A DNA stretch of 64,000 bases from CAVXNP01 sp963763305 (lineage in GTDB: Bacteria > Pseudomonadota > Gammaproteobacteria > Xanthomonadales > Rhodanobacteraceae), in contig CAVXNP010000001.1 in the NCBI GenBank assembly GCA_963763305.1, positions 806,001 through 870,000 on the forward strand, written 5' to 3'. A program made the translations under genes and the position numbers. A model generated the notes under the pieces. It had not been told where the DNA came from. It saw only the letters and a list, made by a program, of their open reading frames with translations, and did not search any database. This document shows, in pieces, positions 53,161 through 63,742 of this stretch (positions within the stretch are counted from its first letter, which is position 1; each line of letters opens with the position of its first letter).

Positions 53161-53628
53161 TCAGCGCTTGGGCTTGAGCAGCGTGCCGCTGCAGCGAGGC
53201 GAGCCGCACAGGCACTTCCACAACTTCTTCAGGCGCGCGGTATGGGGCACGTCCAGGGTGATGCCGTAGTCGTAGGTCAGCTCCTCGCCCGGCTCGATGT
53301 CACGCAGCGCCTCGATCAGCACGCGGTCCCTGCGCGGATCGCCGCTGGCACTTTCCTCGACTACCGCGCGGCAGTTCGGCTCACAGCTGTGGTTGATCCA
53401 GCGCGCCGTGTTGCCCTTGCGGTTGGCGTCGATGATGTAGTGCTCGTTGAGGGTGAACAGGAAGGTATGCCCGCTCTCGCCGCCATCGCCATACATCTGG
53501 TCGGCCTCGGCATCGCTCATCAGCGTGCCCTTGTACTGGATCACCTCCTCGCCCCTGGCGATCGGAGCGGTGGCAAACACGCCATTGCCGTGGATCGGCG
53601 AGCGGCGGGCAACATAGCGTCGGGACAT
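53161..53628 (-). CDS. Stand-alone SET-domain methyltransferase
   Basis: 155 residues, an almost minimal SET domain: IHGNGVFATAPIARGEEVIQ at the start, the SAM/pseudoknot motif WINHSCEPNC (77-86), ELTYDYG (116-122) with the catalytic Tyr, and a post-SET zinc motif CLCGSPRC (139-146). SET proteins of this size occur in many proteobacteria and methylate lysines of unknown bacterial targets. The frame is intact and composition is like the neighbours, so recent transfer from a eukaryote is not suggested. Divergent from the lipoprotein gene with a 221-base gap. Confidence 0.88.
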   Translation of the reverse strand: MSRRYVARRSPIHGNGVFATAPIARGEEVIQYKGTLMSDAEADQMYGDGGESGHTFLFTLNEHYIIDANRKGNTARWINHSCEPNCRAVVEESASGDPRRDRVLIEALRDIEPGEELTYDYGITLDVPHTARLKKLWKCLCGSPRCSGTLLKPKR

Positions 53629-53849
53629 GCGCAGACAACCTCGGATGGCACTGGGACGGGTAGCCGACGATCATGCCCGTTTGCCGGCGACGGCGAAACC
53701 TCGCCCGCGGGAATGGCCGAGCGCGCCGGGGCATTCCGCGCGTCCGCGCATGCCGTGGCGGCCCCGATCGGGCCCACCGCCGTGGAGAGGTGCCACGCGG
53801 CGGTCGACGTGGGTAGAATCGACAATTCGAACGATCGTTTGGAGGAGCC

Positions 53850-54347
53850 ATGACCGCACCGGCCACGACACGTCTGTTGCGCTGGATCTTGCCCGGCCTG
53901 CTGTTACTGGGCCTGCTCGGCTGCGGACCGCCGCGCAAGAGCGTGTTCCCGCCGTCGGTCAGCATCCAGCAGATGCAGGTAGCGGCCAACGGCAGCTGGC
54001 ACCTCACCGTGCGCATCCAGAACAACAGCTACGCCGGCATGCAATTCCAGGCGCTTGACGGTGAACTGAAGCTGGGCAGCCTGCTGCCGGTCCGGCTGCA
54101 TGGCAACTTTCAGCGCGACATCCCCGCGCTGGCCGGCGACGTGATCGACATCGAACTGCTGCCGACCCCCGCGATGACCGCGGCGCTGGCCGCTGCGTCG
54201 GCCCGTGGCAGCGCAGGCTCGGTCGCCTACACCCTCGACGGCAACGCCAGTGCGGTCCCCGACCATGAGGACCAGCCGCGCGACTTCCCCTTCCACGGCA
54301 GCGACTGGCTGTCGCCGGTCCCCGGCATCGCCCGTACCTGGCGCTGA
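53850..54347 (+). CDS. Lipoprotein with LEA14/WHy-like beta domain
   Basis: 165 residues. Signal with lipobox LLGC (Cys25); Gly26 follows, so outer-membrane sorting is likely. The mature part begins SVFPPSVSIQQMQVAANGSW and continues as a single beta-sandwich-like region (LTVRIQNNSYAGMQFQALDG, ELKLGSLLPV) that resembles the water-stress/LEA14 (WHy) fold, although similarity is only by pattern. TTGGAGGAG precedes the start. The acyl-CoA dehydrogenase starts 39 bases after its stop. Role unknown. Confidence 0.65.
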   Translation: MTAPATTRLLRWILPGLLLLGLLGCGPPRKSVFPPSVSIQQMQVAANGSWHLTVRIQNNSYAGMQFQALDGELKLGSLLPVRLHGNFQRDIPALAGDVIDIELLPTPAMTAALAAASARGSAGSVAYTLDGNASAVPDHEDQPRDFPFHGSDWLSPVPGIARTWR

Positions 54348-54386
54348 CCGGTCATTGCCCCTGCCCCGCACCCCAAGGAATCAAAC

Positions 54387-56163
54387 ATGACCGCATACAA
54401 GGCGCCTCTGGACGACCAACGCTTCACCCTGTTCGACGTGCTTGGCGCCGAACCCGTGCTGATGTCCCTGCAGGGCGGCGAGGCGCACAGCCGCGACCTG
54501 CTCGATGCGGTGCTGGAGGAAGCGGGCAAACTGGCCGAGCAGGTGCTGGCGCCAACCAACGGCCCGGCCGACGCCGAGGGCTGCCACTTCGACAAGGCCA
54601 CCGGCGCGGTCACCACGCCAAAGGGCTTCAAGGAAGCCTTTCGCCAGTTCGCCGACGGCGGCTGGGCCGGCCTGACCAATCCCGAAGCGTTCGGCGGCCA
54701 GGCGCTGCCGGCGGTGATGGGCACCGCCACCACCGAGCTGCTGCAGAGCGGCAACCTGGCCTGGAGCCTGTACCCACTGTTGTCCGAAGGCGCCAGCCAC
54801 GCACTTGAGATCCACGGCGAGGACTGGCAGAAGGAGCGCTTCCTGAAGCCGATCGTGGCAGGTCGCTGGACCGGCACCATGTGCCTGACCGAGCCGCAGG
54901 CCGGCTCCGACCTGGGGCTGGTCAAGACGCGCGCCGAACCGACCGACGACGGCAGCTACCGGATCAGTGGCACCAAGATCTTCATCAGCGCCGGCGAGCA
55001 CGACCTGACCGAGAACATCGTGCACCTGGTACTGGCCCGTCTGCCCGATGCGCCGGCCGGCAGCCGCGGCATTTCGATGTTCATCGTGCCAAAGTTCAAG
55101 GTGAACGAGGACGGCTCGCTGGGGGAGCGAAACGCCGTGGCGGCCGGTGCCATCGAGCACAAGATGGGCATCCATGCCTGCTCCACCTGCGTGATGAACT
55201 TCGACGGCGCCCAGGGCTACCTGATCAGCAAGCCGAACAAGGGCTTGGCGGCCATGTTCACCATGATGAATGCCGCGCGCCTGGCGGTGGGCGTGCAGGG
55301 CCTGGCGCTGGCCGAACGCGCGCTGCAGAACAGCCTGAACTACGCCCGCGAGCGGCTGCAGTCGCGTTCCCTGTCTGGCCCCAGGTTTCCGGACAAGCCC
55401 GCCGACAACCTGCTGGTGCAGCCGGACGTGCGCCGCATGCTGCTGACCCAGCGCGCATTCGTGGAGGGCTCGCGGGCACTGGTGATGTACACCGCATTGC
55501 AGACCGACATCGAGGCGCGCGCGACCGACGCGGCCGAGCGCCAGAAAGCCGGCGAGCTGGTCGCCTTCCTCATCCCGATCGCCAAGGGCGTGGTTACCGA
55601 GCTGGCGCAGGAAGCCACCAAGGAGGCCCTGCAGGTCTACGGTGGCCACGGCTACATCAAGGAGAACGGCGTCGAACAGTTCGTCCGCGACGCGCGCATC
55701 ATCACTCTCTACGAAGGCACCACCGGGATCCAGGCAGCCGACCTGCTCGGTCGCAAGATCCTGCAGTTGCAGGGCGTGGGCTTCAAGCACTTCCTGGAGG
55801 AAATCAGCGCGTTCTGCCAGCAGCACAGTGCGGACGAGGCACTGCGCGCGCTGATCGGCCCGCTGGCGGTGGCCACGCGCAACTGGGGCGACCTGACCCT
55901 GAAGCTGGCCGAGCGGGTGCAGGCCAACCCGGAGGAACTGGGTGCCGCGGCCACCGACTACCTGTACTACTCCGGCTACGTCACCCTGGCCTACCTGTGG
56001 GCACGCAGCGTGGTCGCGGTCGCGAGCCAGCACGCAGCCGGCCGCGTTCAAGCAGGCCAAGCGCGACACCGCCGCATTTTATTTTGCCCGGATCCTGCCG
56101 CGCTGCCTGGCGCACCAGGCGGCGATCGAGGCAGGGGTCGACACGCTGCCGATGATCGACTGA
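54387..56163 (+). CDS. Acyl-CoA dehydrogenase (one C-terminal frameshift)
   Basis: About 592 codons, longer than ordinary acyl-CoA dehydrogenases and of the FadE-like class with a C-terminal extension. FAD/substrate motifs: GRWTGTMCLTEPQAGSDLGL and KIFISAGEHD; NAARLAVGVQGLALAERALQ; and EALQVYGGHGYIKENGVEQF with ARIITLYEGTTGIQAADL. Near 56035 the frame slips: the family's final helix (FKQAKRDTAAFYFARILPRC) is in the next frame and ends at 56163. One indel error is likely. Catalyses the first step of fatty-acid beta-oxidation with electron-transfer flavoprotein. ACCCCAAGGAA lies upstream. Confidence 0.88.
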
Positions 56164-56330
56164 CATCGCGCATGGGGTGGGCCCGGCTTCGGCTAGCGCC
56201 GCGGACCCCACGAGACATGTGGGTGCCCCCAAGCCGGGCACCCACAGAATCCCGGGGCCGCCCCGGATCAACCTACCGAGAGATCACGACCAGCCTGACC
56301 CATGGTGAGGCCTTCGGTTGCCCCACCCCA

Positions 56331-56433
56331 TGTAGGAGCGGCTTCAGCCGCGATGCGCGCGGCGTGCGCGGCTGTTGGTTTGCACGTCGCCACGGCCGCT
56401 GGCGCGGCCATCGCGGCTGAAGCCGCTCCTACA
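56331..56433. repeat. REP-type palindrome, GTAGGAGCGGC family, copy 1
   Basis: Arms TGTAGGAGCGGCTTCAGCCG (56331) and its complement ending at 56433 enclose about 60 bases of GC-rich sequence. This type of REP palindrome is scattered through genomes of the group. It lies in the 675-base gap between the acyl-CoA dehydrogenase and pgeF, which contains this copy, a half copy and copy 2. Confidence 0.85.
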
Positions 56434-56534
56434 TTGGCCTGGCAGCCCGCGCCGCGCGCCTAGGCGCGCCAGATCAGGCTGGCAAAGCGACCGCTGGCCT
56501 GGCCATCGCGACGGTAGGAATAGAAGCGCGGGTC
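56331..56534. repeat. Direct repeat of 204 bases, left copy (contains a pgeF tail)
   Basis: Positions 56331-56534 and 56710-56913 are identical by eye over 204 bases, 379 bases apart. Each contains a full REP palindrome and then the last 25 codons (with the stop) of pgeF on the minus strand. In this left copy the gene fragment is cut off and joins a half REP at 56538. Similarity continues, less exactly, about 55 bases to the left of both copies (AGATCACGAC and CCTTCGGTTGCC segments). Confidence 0.85.
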
Positions 56535-56537
56535 AGC

Positions 56538-56562
56538 GATCGCGGCTGAAGCCGCTCCTGCA
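56538..56562. repeat. Half REP palindrome
   Basis: One arm only (ATCGCGGCTGAAGCCGCTCC with a following TGCA), directly joined to the truncated duplicate of the pgeF tail. Confidence 0.7.
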
Positions 56563-56709
56563 TGGCCTGCTGCAGCCAGCGGCTGCCCACGCTGCGCGCC
56601 TGGACGCACCGGATCAGGCTGCAGCATTCCGGGTCCATCCCGGGTGGGCCATCTCCTGGGAGATCACGACTAACCTGACCACGGCGGGACCTTCGGTTGC
56701 CAGACCCCA

Positions 56710-56913
56710 TGTAGGAGCGGCTTCAGCCGCGATGCGCGCGGCGTGCGCGGCTGTTGGTTTGCACGTCGCCACGGCCGCTGGCGCGGCCATCGCGGCTGAA
56801 GCCGCTCCTACATTGGCCTGGCAGCCCGCGCCGCGCGCCTAGGCGCGCCAGATCAGGCTGGCAAAGCGACCGCTGGCCTGGCCATCGCGACGGTAGGAAT
56901 AGAAGCGCGGGTC
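56710..56913. repeat. Direct repeat of 204 bases, right copy (genuine pgeF 3' end)
   Basis: Right copy of the duplication. The REP palindrome is at 56710-56812, and 56839-56913 is the authentic 3' end of pgeF. Identity with the left copy implies a recent event or ongoing gene conversion. Confidence 0.85.
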
Positions 56914-57582
56914 GGTGAAGGTGTCGAAGCCGCCGCCGTGGATCGCCGACACGCCGGCGGACTGCAGGCGCATGCGTGCCAACGTCGCCAGGTCGCACCG
57001 CCAGTGGCCGGGAGCGGTCGCAACGAAGGCGCCTGCGGCGGCTGGATCGGCGCCGACGAAGGCCGCACGCACCTCCTCGCCCACTTCGTAGGATGCCGCG
57101 CCGATGCATGGCCCCAGCCAGGCCAGCAGCTGGGATGCCGGGGCCGGCATCGCGGCCACGGTCGCCTCCAGCACGCCGGCGGCCAGCCCGCGCCAGCCGG
57201 CATGTGCGGCACCGATGTGCGCGCCGTCCGCGCTGCACAGCAACACCGGCAGGCAGTCGGCGGTGAGCACCGCCAGCACCGTGCCCGGCAGGTGCGACAC
57301 CGCCGCGTCGGCCTGCGGCTCGGCAGCCGCTGGCAGCGGCCCCAGCTCGGCCACGGTGGTCCCATGCACCTGGCGCAGCCAGCGCGGGGCGGCCGGCAGA
57401 TGCAGCGCCTGCTGCAGGATTTCGCGATTGCCGTGCACCGCCTCGGCGCTGTCGCCGCTGCGCAGTCCGAGGTTGAAACGCGCGAACGGCGGCGCCGACA
57501 AGCCGGGTCCGTCGCGGGTGGTCACCGCCGCGTGGATGCCGCGCGGCGCTGGCCATTCGGGAAACAGCCAGGCGTCGTTCAT
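56839..57582 (-). CDS. pgeF: Polyphenol oxidase/laccase-domain protein PgeF (YfiH)
   Basis: 247 residues. YfiH-family cytosolic protein; PgeF removes misplaced L-Ser from UDP-MurNAc-Ser to keep peptidoglycan composition correct, and related proteins act as purine-nucleoside phosphorylases. The zinc-binding triad is present: His73 in QVHGTT, Cys110 in LTADCLPVLL, and His127 in HIGAAHAGWRGLAAGVLE. Downstream of rluD (96-base gap), the usual order. The last 25 codons are duplicated outside the gene (see the repeat at 56331). Confidence 0.9.
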   Translation of the reverse strand: MNDAWLFPEWPAPRGIHAAVTTRDGPGLSAPPFARFNLGLRSGDSAEAVHGNREILQQALHLPAAPRWLRQVHGTTVAELGPLPAAAEPQADAAVSHLPGTVLAVLTADCLPVLLCSADGAHIGAAHAGWRGLAAGVLEATVAAMPAPASQLLAWLGPCIGAASYEVGEEVRAAFVGADPAAAGAFVATAPGHWRCDLATLARMRLQSAGVSAIHGGGFDTFTDPRFYSYRRDGQASGRFASLIWRA

Positions 57583-57678
57583 GTCCCCGAATGCCCCCTG
57601 CCATGCAAAAGGGGCAGCCTATACCAAAGCGGACAACCACTCACCGTGCAACACCCTTCCAACTGATCGACCACGCCA

Positions 57679-58653
57679 CTAGAAGTCGTCCGCGCCCTGC
57701 TGCTGCAGGTCCACCCGCAACGCCTCGATCAGCGCCTGCTGGTCGGCCGGGCGCTCGGCCTGAAACGCCATCGGCTCGCCGGTGGCCGGATGGACGAACG
57801 CCAGCCGCTCGGCATGCAGCGCCTGGCGGCGGAAACCGCGCAGCGCCGCGGCCAGCTCCGGCGACGCGCGCTTGGGCAGGCGCAAGCCGCCGCCGTACAA
57901 CGGGTCGCCCACCAGCGGATGCTGGATGTGCGCCAGGTGCACGCGAATCTGGTGGGTGCGCCCGGTCTCCAGGTTGCACTGGATCAGGCTGTGCGCGCGG
58001 AAGCGTTCGCGCAGGCGGTAGTGGGTCACCGCACGCTTGCCATCCTCCTCGTCACGCACCGCCTGGCGCAGCCGATCGCCCATGTGCCGGCCGATCGGCT
58101 CGTCCACGGTGCCGCCGGAAACCATGGTGCCCAGCACCACCGCCTCGTACTGCCGCTCCACGTCGTGGCGGGACAGCATGTCGACCAGCGCGGTATGGGT
58201 GGCCAGGGTGCGCGCCACCACCATCAGTCCCGAGGTGTCCTTGTCCAGCCGGTGCACGATGCCGGCCCGCGGCAATTCGGCCAGCTTGGCGTCGTGGTGA
58301 AGCAGTGCGTTGAGCAGGGTGCCGACCGGATTTCCCGCGCCCGGATGCACCACCAGCCCGGCCGGCTTGTTCAATACCAGCAGATGCTCGTCCTGGTGCA
58401 CCACCTCCAGCGCGATCGCTTCGGGCTGGCTGGTGACCTCGGTCTCCAGTTCGGCCAGCAGCTGTACCTGCTCGCCCCCGTGCAGCAGCTGCCGCGGCGG
58501 CGCCACCTTGCCGTCCAGGGTCACCGCGCCGGACTTCACCCATTGGCTCAGCCGCGAGCGCGAGTAGTCCGGGAACATCTCGGCCAATGCCTGGTCGAAC
58601 CTGCGACCGGCCGCCGACAGCGGCACCACGGCGTCGTGGCGGATGGTGGTCAT
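57679..58653 (-). CDS. rluD: 23S rRNA pseudouridine synthase RluD
   Basis: 324 residues. N-terminal S4-type RNA-binding segment (SRSRLSQWVKSGAVTLDGK, about 32-50) and the RluA-family catalytic domain with HRLDKDTSGLMVVAR (Asp137), LLVLNKPAGLVVHPG, and ETGRTHQIRVHLAHIQHPLV. RluD modifies U1911, U1915 and U1917 of helix 69. Divergent from bamD, with 68 bases between the starts, as in most gammaproteobacteria. Confidence 0.94.
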   Translation of the reverse strand: MTTIRHDAVVPLSAAGRRFDQALAEMFPDYSRSRLSQWVKSGAVTLDGKVAPPRQLLHGGEQVQLLAELETEVTSQPEAIALEVVHQDEHLLVLNKPAGLVVHPGAGNPVGTLLNALLHHDAKLAELPRAGIVHRLDKDTSGLMVVARTLATHTALVDMLSRHDVERQYEAVVLGTMVSGGTVDEPIGRHMGDRLRQAVRDEEDGKRAVTHYRLRERFRAHSLIQCNLETGRTHQIRVHLAHIQHPLVGDPLYGGGLRLPKRASPELAAALRGFRRQALHAERLAFVHPATGEPMAFQAERPADQQALIEALRVDLQQQGADDF

Positions 58654-58721
58654 GCCACCCTCCGCGGGCCCGGTGTGCTTTGGGCTATCATCCCTCTTTG
58701 CTCAACCATTTGAATCTTCCC

Positions 58722-59549
58722 ATGCGCTTAATTAGCAAACTGCTCGCCGTACTTGCCCTGGCCGTGTCGTTGAGCGGGTGCTCGATGTTCGGGACCAAGG
58801 GCCAGACCATCGATACCATGCCGGTGCAGCAGTTGTACGCCAAGGCGCACGACTCGCTGGCCCATGGCGACTACGCCGCCGCGACCAAGGCCTACCAGCG
58901 CCTGATCGCCCGCTTCCCGTCCGGCGAGTACAACGAGCAGGCGCAGATCGATCTGGCCTACTCGCAGTACAAGGATAACCAGCCGGACGACGCCTACTCG
59001 ACGATCAACCGGTTCATCAAGACCTTTCCGACGCACAAACACGTCGATTATGCCTACTACTTGCGCGGCCTGATCAATTTCGACCGCACCAGCGGCATGA
59101 TCGACCGCTACCTGGGCCGCAGCGAATCCCAGGCCCGGCGCGACCAGGGCTACAACCTGCAGGCGTTCGACGACTTCGCCGAGCTGACCCGCCGGTTTCC
59201 CAACAGCGCCTACGCGACCGACGCACGCCAGCGCATGATCTACCTGCGCAACGTGCTGGCCGGCTTCGAGATCAACGTGGCCGAGTTCTACCTTCGCAAC
59301 AAGGCGTACGTGGCCGCCGCCGATCGCGCCCAGTACGTGGTCGAGCACTACCAGCAGGCGCCGCAAGTAGCCGATGCACTGGCGATCCTCGCACGCAGCT
59401 ATCATGCGCTGGAACAGGACAAGCAGGCCGAGCAGGTGCGCAAGGTACTGGCGCTGAACTATCCACAGCATCCGTACCTGGACGACCCGAAGTGGCCGCA
59501 CGCGCCATCCACCCTGCGCAAGATGGTGCCGTTCTCCGGTCACCACTGA
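58722..59549 (+). CDS. bamD: Outer-membrane assembly lipoprotein BamD
   Basis: 275 residues. Signal and lipobox LSGC (Cys20). The mature protein is five TPR-like repeats: LYAKAHDSLAHGDYAAATKA, YQRLIARFPSGEYNEQAQID, LAYSQYKDNQPDDAYSTINR, and HVDYAYYLRGLINFDRT (conserved BamD region) are clear. BamD is the essential partner of BamA in inserting beta-barrels such as TamA, encoded earlier in the window. A good terminator follows. Intact frame. Confidence 0.95.
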   Translation: MRLISKLLAVLALAVSLSGCSMFGTKGQTIDTMPVQQLYAKAHDSLAHGDYAAATKAYQRLIARFPSGEYNEQAQIDLAYSQYKDNQPDDAYSTINRFIKTFPTHKHVDYAYYLRGLINFDRTSGMIDRYLGRSESQARRDQGYNLQAFDDFAELTRRFPNSAYATDARQRMIYLRNVLAGFEINVAEFYLRNKAYVAAADRAQYVVEHYQQAPQVADALAILARSYHALEQDKQAEQVRKVLALNYPQHPYLDDPKWPHAPSTLRKMVPFSGHH

Positions 59550-59573
59550 TCGTTCGCCGGTCGGATCGGAGCG

Positions 59574-59601
59574 AAGGCCGCCGGGAAACCGGCGGCCTTT
59601 T
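59574..59601 (+). terminator. Rho-independent terminator after bamD
   Basis: Stem GGCCGCCGG / CCGGCGGCC with loop GAAA, T-run TTTT. It begins 25 bases after the bamD stop and could serve the convergent nadE as well. Confidence 0.85.
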
Positions 59602-59632
59602 CCGTGGTGCCGCCCCGAAAGCCGCGGACGGC

Positions 59633-61267
59633 TCAGCTCCAGCCCGAGGTGATCGGGTAGCGCCGCTCGCGGCCGAAGGCACGGGTGGTCACGCGCGGAC
59701 CGGGAGCGGACTGGCGGCGCTTGAACTCGTTGTTCAGCACCAGCCGGGCGATCCGGCTCACCGTCTGCGGATCGTGGCCGGCGGCGGCGATCTCCACCTG
59801 CGATTGCTCGCCCTCGACGAAGCGCGCCAGGATCGCATCGAGTTCGTCGTAGGGCGGCAGCGAGTCCTGGTCAGTCTGGTCCTCGCGCAACTCGGCCGAA
59901 GGCGGTCGCTCGATCACCTCGGGCGGAATCACCCACGCCGCCCCGTCGCGCTCGGCGGCCGCCTGGTTGCGCCATCGGCAAAGGCGGTAGACCGCCGTCT
60001 TGTAGACATCCTTCAGCGGCGCATAGGCGCCGCACATGTCGCCGTACAAGGTGGCGTAGCCGACCGCCATCTCGCTCTTGTTGCCGGTCGCCAGCAGCAA
60101 TTGGCCGAGCTTGTTGGACAACCCCATCAGCATCACCCCGCGGGTGCGTGACTGCAGGTTCTCCTCGGTGGTGTCCACGTCGCGATCGCCGAACGCCGGT
60201 TGCAGGGCGGTGAGAAACGAGCGATAGGTCGGCTCGATGTCGATCACGTGATAGTCCACGCCAAGCTTCTGCGCCTGGCCGCGTGCACCGTCGAGCGACA
60301 GCGGCGAGGTGTAGCGGGTCGGCAGCATCACCGCAGTGACCCGTTCGGGCCCCAACGCGTCCACCGCGAGCGCCAGCGTCAACGCCGAATCCACCCCGCC
60401 GGACAGGCCCAGCAGCACGCCGGGAAAACGGTTCTTGTCGATGTAATCGCGGATCCCGCGTACCAGCGCCCCGTACAGGATCGCTTCGGCGCAGGTGTCC
60501 TGTGCGACCGGCCAGTCGCGGGCGTGCAGGGTGCGCGTGGCCGGGTCGAACTCGGCCCACAGCAGCGCGTCGACAAAGGCCGGCGCCCGCGCGGCAATGC
60601 TGCCGTCGCCGTTGACCAGCAGCGAGCCGCCGTCGTAGACCACCTCGTCCTGGCCGCCGACCATGTTGACATAGGCGATGGCACAGCCGGTCTCGCGCGC
60701 CCGCGCGGTGAGCACCCGCTCGCGACCGGCCTGCTTGGCGTCATCCCAGGGTGAGGCATTGATCACCAGCAGCAGCTCGGCCCCCGCGGCGGCGGCCTGG
60801 GCCGCAGGCTCCGGCTGCCAGGCATCCTCGCAGACCAGGATCCCCACCCGTACCTCGCCGACCATCACCGTGGCGGTGGCATGGCCGGGCCGGAAATAGC
60901 GCTTGTCGTCGAACACGCCGTAGTTGGGCAGCGCCTGCTTGTGCGCGGTGCACTCGACCCTTCCTTCGCGCAGCAGGCTGGCGGCGTTGTACACCTCGCC
61001 CTCGCTGTGCGGGTGCCCGATCAGCGCGGCGATCGATCCAGTGTGGGTGGCAAGCTCCTGCAGCGCGTCCTCGCAGGCACGCAGGAAACTGGGCCGGTTG
61101 AGCAGGTCCTCCGGCGGATAGCCGCTGATCGCCAGCTCGGGAAACACCACCAGCGCCGCCTCGCCCGCTTCCGCCTGGCGCAGCAGATCGCGCGCCCGGG
61201 TCGCGTTCGCGGCGACGGCGCCGACGGGGAAATCGTGTTGGGCGAGGGCCAGACGGAGCATGGGCAT
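59633..61267 (-). CDS. nadE: Glutamine-dependent NAD+ synthetase
   Basis: About 544 residues (start at 61267; ATGs at 61261 and 61297 are also possible, none with a strong ribosome site). N-terminal nitrilase-like glutaminase with the triad Glu in LVVFPELAISGYP, Lys in HKQALPNYGVFDDKRYF and Cys in VGILVCEDAW; C-terminal synthetase with P-loop LLGLSGGVDSALTLALAVDA and LSNKLGQLLLATGNKSEMAV. Makes NAD+ from deamido-NAD+, ATP and glutamine. Normal length and intact frame. Confidence 0.94.
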   Translation of the reverse strand: MPMLRLALAQHDFPVGAVAANATRARDLLRQAEAGEAALVVFPELAISGYPPEDLLNRPSFLRACEDALQELATHTGSIAALIGHPHSEGEVYNAASLLREGRVECTAHKQALPNYGVFDDKRYFRPGHATATVMVGEVRVGILVCEDAWQPEPAAQAAAAGAELLLVINASPWDDAKQAGRERVLTARARETGCAIAYVNMVGGQDEVVYDGGSLLVNGDGSIAARAPAFVDALLWAEFDPATRTLHARDWPVAQDTCAEAILYGALVRGIRDYIDKNRFPGVLLGLSGGVDSALTLALAVDALGPERVTAVMLPTRYTSPLSLDGARGQAQKLGVDYHVIDIEPTYRSFLTALQPAFGDRDVDTTEENLQSRTRGVMLMGLSNKLGQLLLATGNKSEMAVGYATLYGDMCGAYAPLKDVYKTAVYRLCRWRNQAAAERDGAAWVIPPEVIERPPSAELREDQTDQDSLPPYDELDAILARFVEGEQSQVEIAAAGHDPQTVSRIARLVLNNEFKRRQSAPGPRVTTRAFGRERRYPITSGWS

Positions 61268-61369
61268 GAAGACAGGCGGACCGGAAGGGGCGCCCATGGT
61301 AATTCAATCCCGGTGAGCGCCGGCTCGTGCCGGCTGTCCGGTCGTTAACCGAGGTGCAACCACGCGCAT

Positions 61370-61398
61370 GAAAAAGCCGCGCCAGGGGCGCGGCTTTC
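61370..61398 (-). terminator. Rho-independent terminator after sucD
   Basis: On the minus strand AAAGCCGCGCC, CCTG loop, GGCGCGGCTTTTT. It is 20 bases past the sucD stop and ends the sucCD transcript. Confidence 0.88.
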
Positions 61399-61418
61399 TG
61401 TGCGACCCTGCGGGACGC

Positions 61419-62292
61419 TTACTTCATCAGCTTGGCCAGGGTCTTGCCCAGGTCGGCCGGCGACTTCACCGTGGTCACGCCGGCCTTTTCCAGCGCGGCG
61501 AACTTGGCCGCGGCGGTGCCCTTGCCGCCGGAGATGATCGCGCCGGCATGGCCCATGCGCTTGCCCGGAGGGGCCGACGCACCGGCGATGAACGACACCA
61601 CCGGCTTGGTCACGTACTCGCCGATGAACTCGGCGGCGTCTTCCTCGGCGCTGCCGCCGATCTCGCCGACCATGATGATGCCCTCGGTCTGCGGGTCGTC
61701 CTGGAACAGCTTCAGGCAGTCGATGAAGCTCAGGCCGTTGATCGGGTCGCCGCCGATGCCGATGCAGGTGGACTGGCCCAGGCCCTCGTTGGTGGTCTGG
61801 AACACCGCTTCATAGGTCAGCGTGCCCGAACGCGAGACGATGCCGACCTTGCCCGGCTGGTGGATATGACCGGGCATGATGCCGATCTTGCACTCGCCCG
61901 GGGTGATGATGCCGGGGCAGTTCGGCCCGATCAGCACGGTCTCGGGATGCTGCTGCAGCACGTTCTTCACGCGCAGCATGTCCAGCACCGGGATGCCCTC
62001 GGTGATCGCCACGATGACCTTGATGCCCGCGTCGATCGCCTCGAGGATCGAGTCGGCCGCGAACGGCGGCGGCACGAAGATCACCGACGCGTCGGCGCCG
62101 GTCTCGGCCACGGCCTCGTCCATGGAGTTGAAGACCGGCAGGCCGATGTGCTCCGAACCGCCCTTGCCCGGGCGTGACGCCGCCGACGATCCTGGTGCCG
62201 TAGTCGATCGCCTGCTCGGCGTGGAAGGTGCCCTGCTGGCCGGTGAAGCCCTGCACCAGCACCTTGGTGTTCTTGTTGACCAGAACGCTCAT
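61419..62292 (-). CDS. sucD: Succinyl-CoA synthetase alpha subunit (one frameshift)
   Basis: About 290 residues. Start at 62292 (MSVLVNKNTKVLVQGFTGQQ). The frame breaks at 62167-62172, in a CCCGGG run: removing one G gives the universal motif GVTPGKGG, then SEHIGLPVF and MDEAVAETGADASVIFVPPP. The active-site His is in GHAGAIISGGKGTAAAKFAA, and IGPNCPGIITPGECKIG is intact. This case is the clearest sign that the indels in the window are sequence errors. Forms the TCA-cycle complex with SucC, encoded 11 bases upstream. Confidence 0.93.
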
Positions 62293-62303
62293 TCGATAAC
62301 TCC

Positions 62304-63467
<1,164 letters not shown>

Positions 63468-63742
63468 TCGATACCTCGAGTGAACGGAAAAACGGGACGG
63501 CCGCACGCGGAAACTGGCGTGGACCGGAAGAATCGGACGGCGTTCTAACGCGCTGCCGGATGCAGTGCGCTGCCAGCTGAAGTGGCACAAACGGCGCAAT
63601 ACGGCTGGGTATTTTCGCTTAAAGGGCCCCGTGATGGAAAGGGGCGCTCCGCAGCGGTGTGGCGAAGCCCCGCGGGGCATGGCGTTGCGCGCCAGCGTGT
63701 CTATACTCGCAGGCACGAGCGTCCCAAGGAGTGCCCTGCCCC

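Noticed and set aside
63660..63740. Promoter TATACT near 63703 for the pilS-like gene
   Set aside because: A plausible -10 but no -35 at correct spacing, so it was not listed as a feature.
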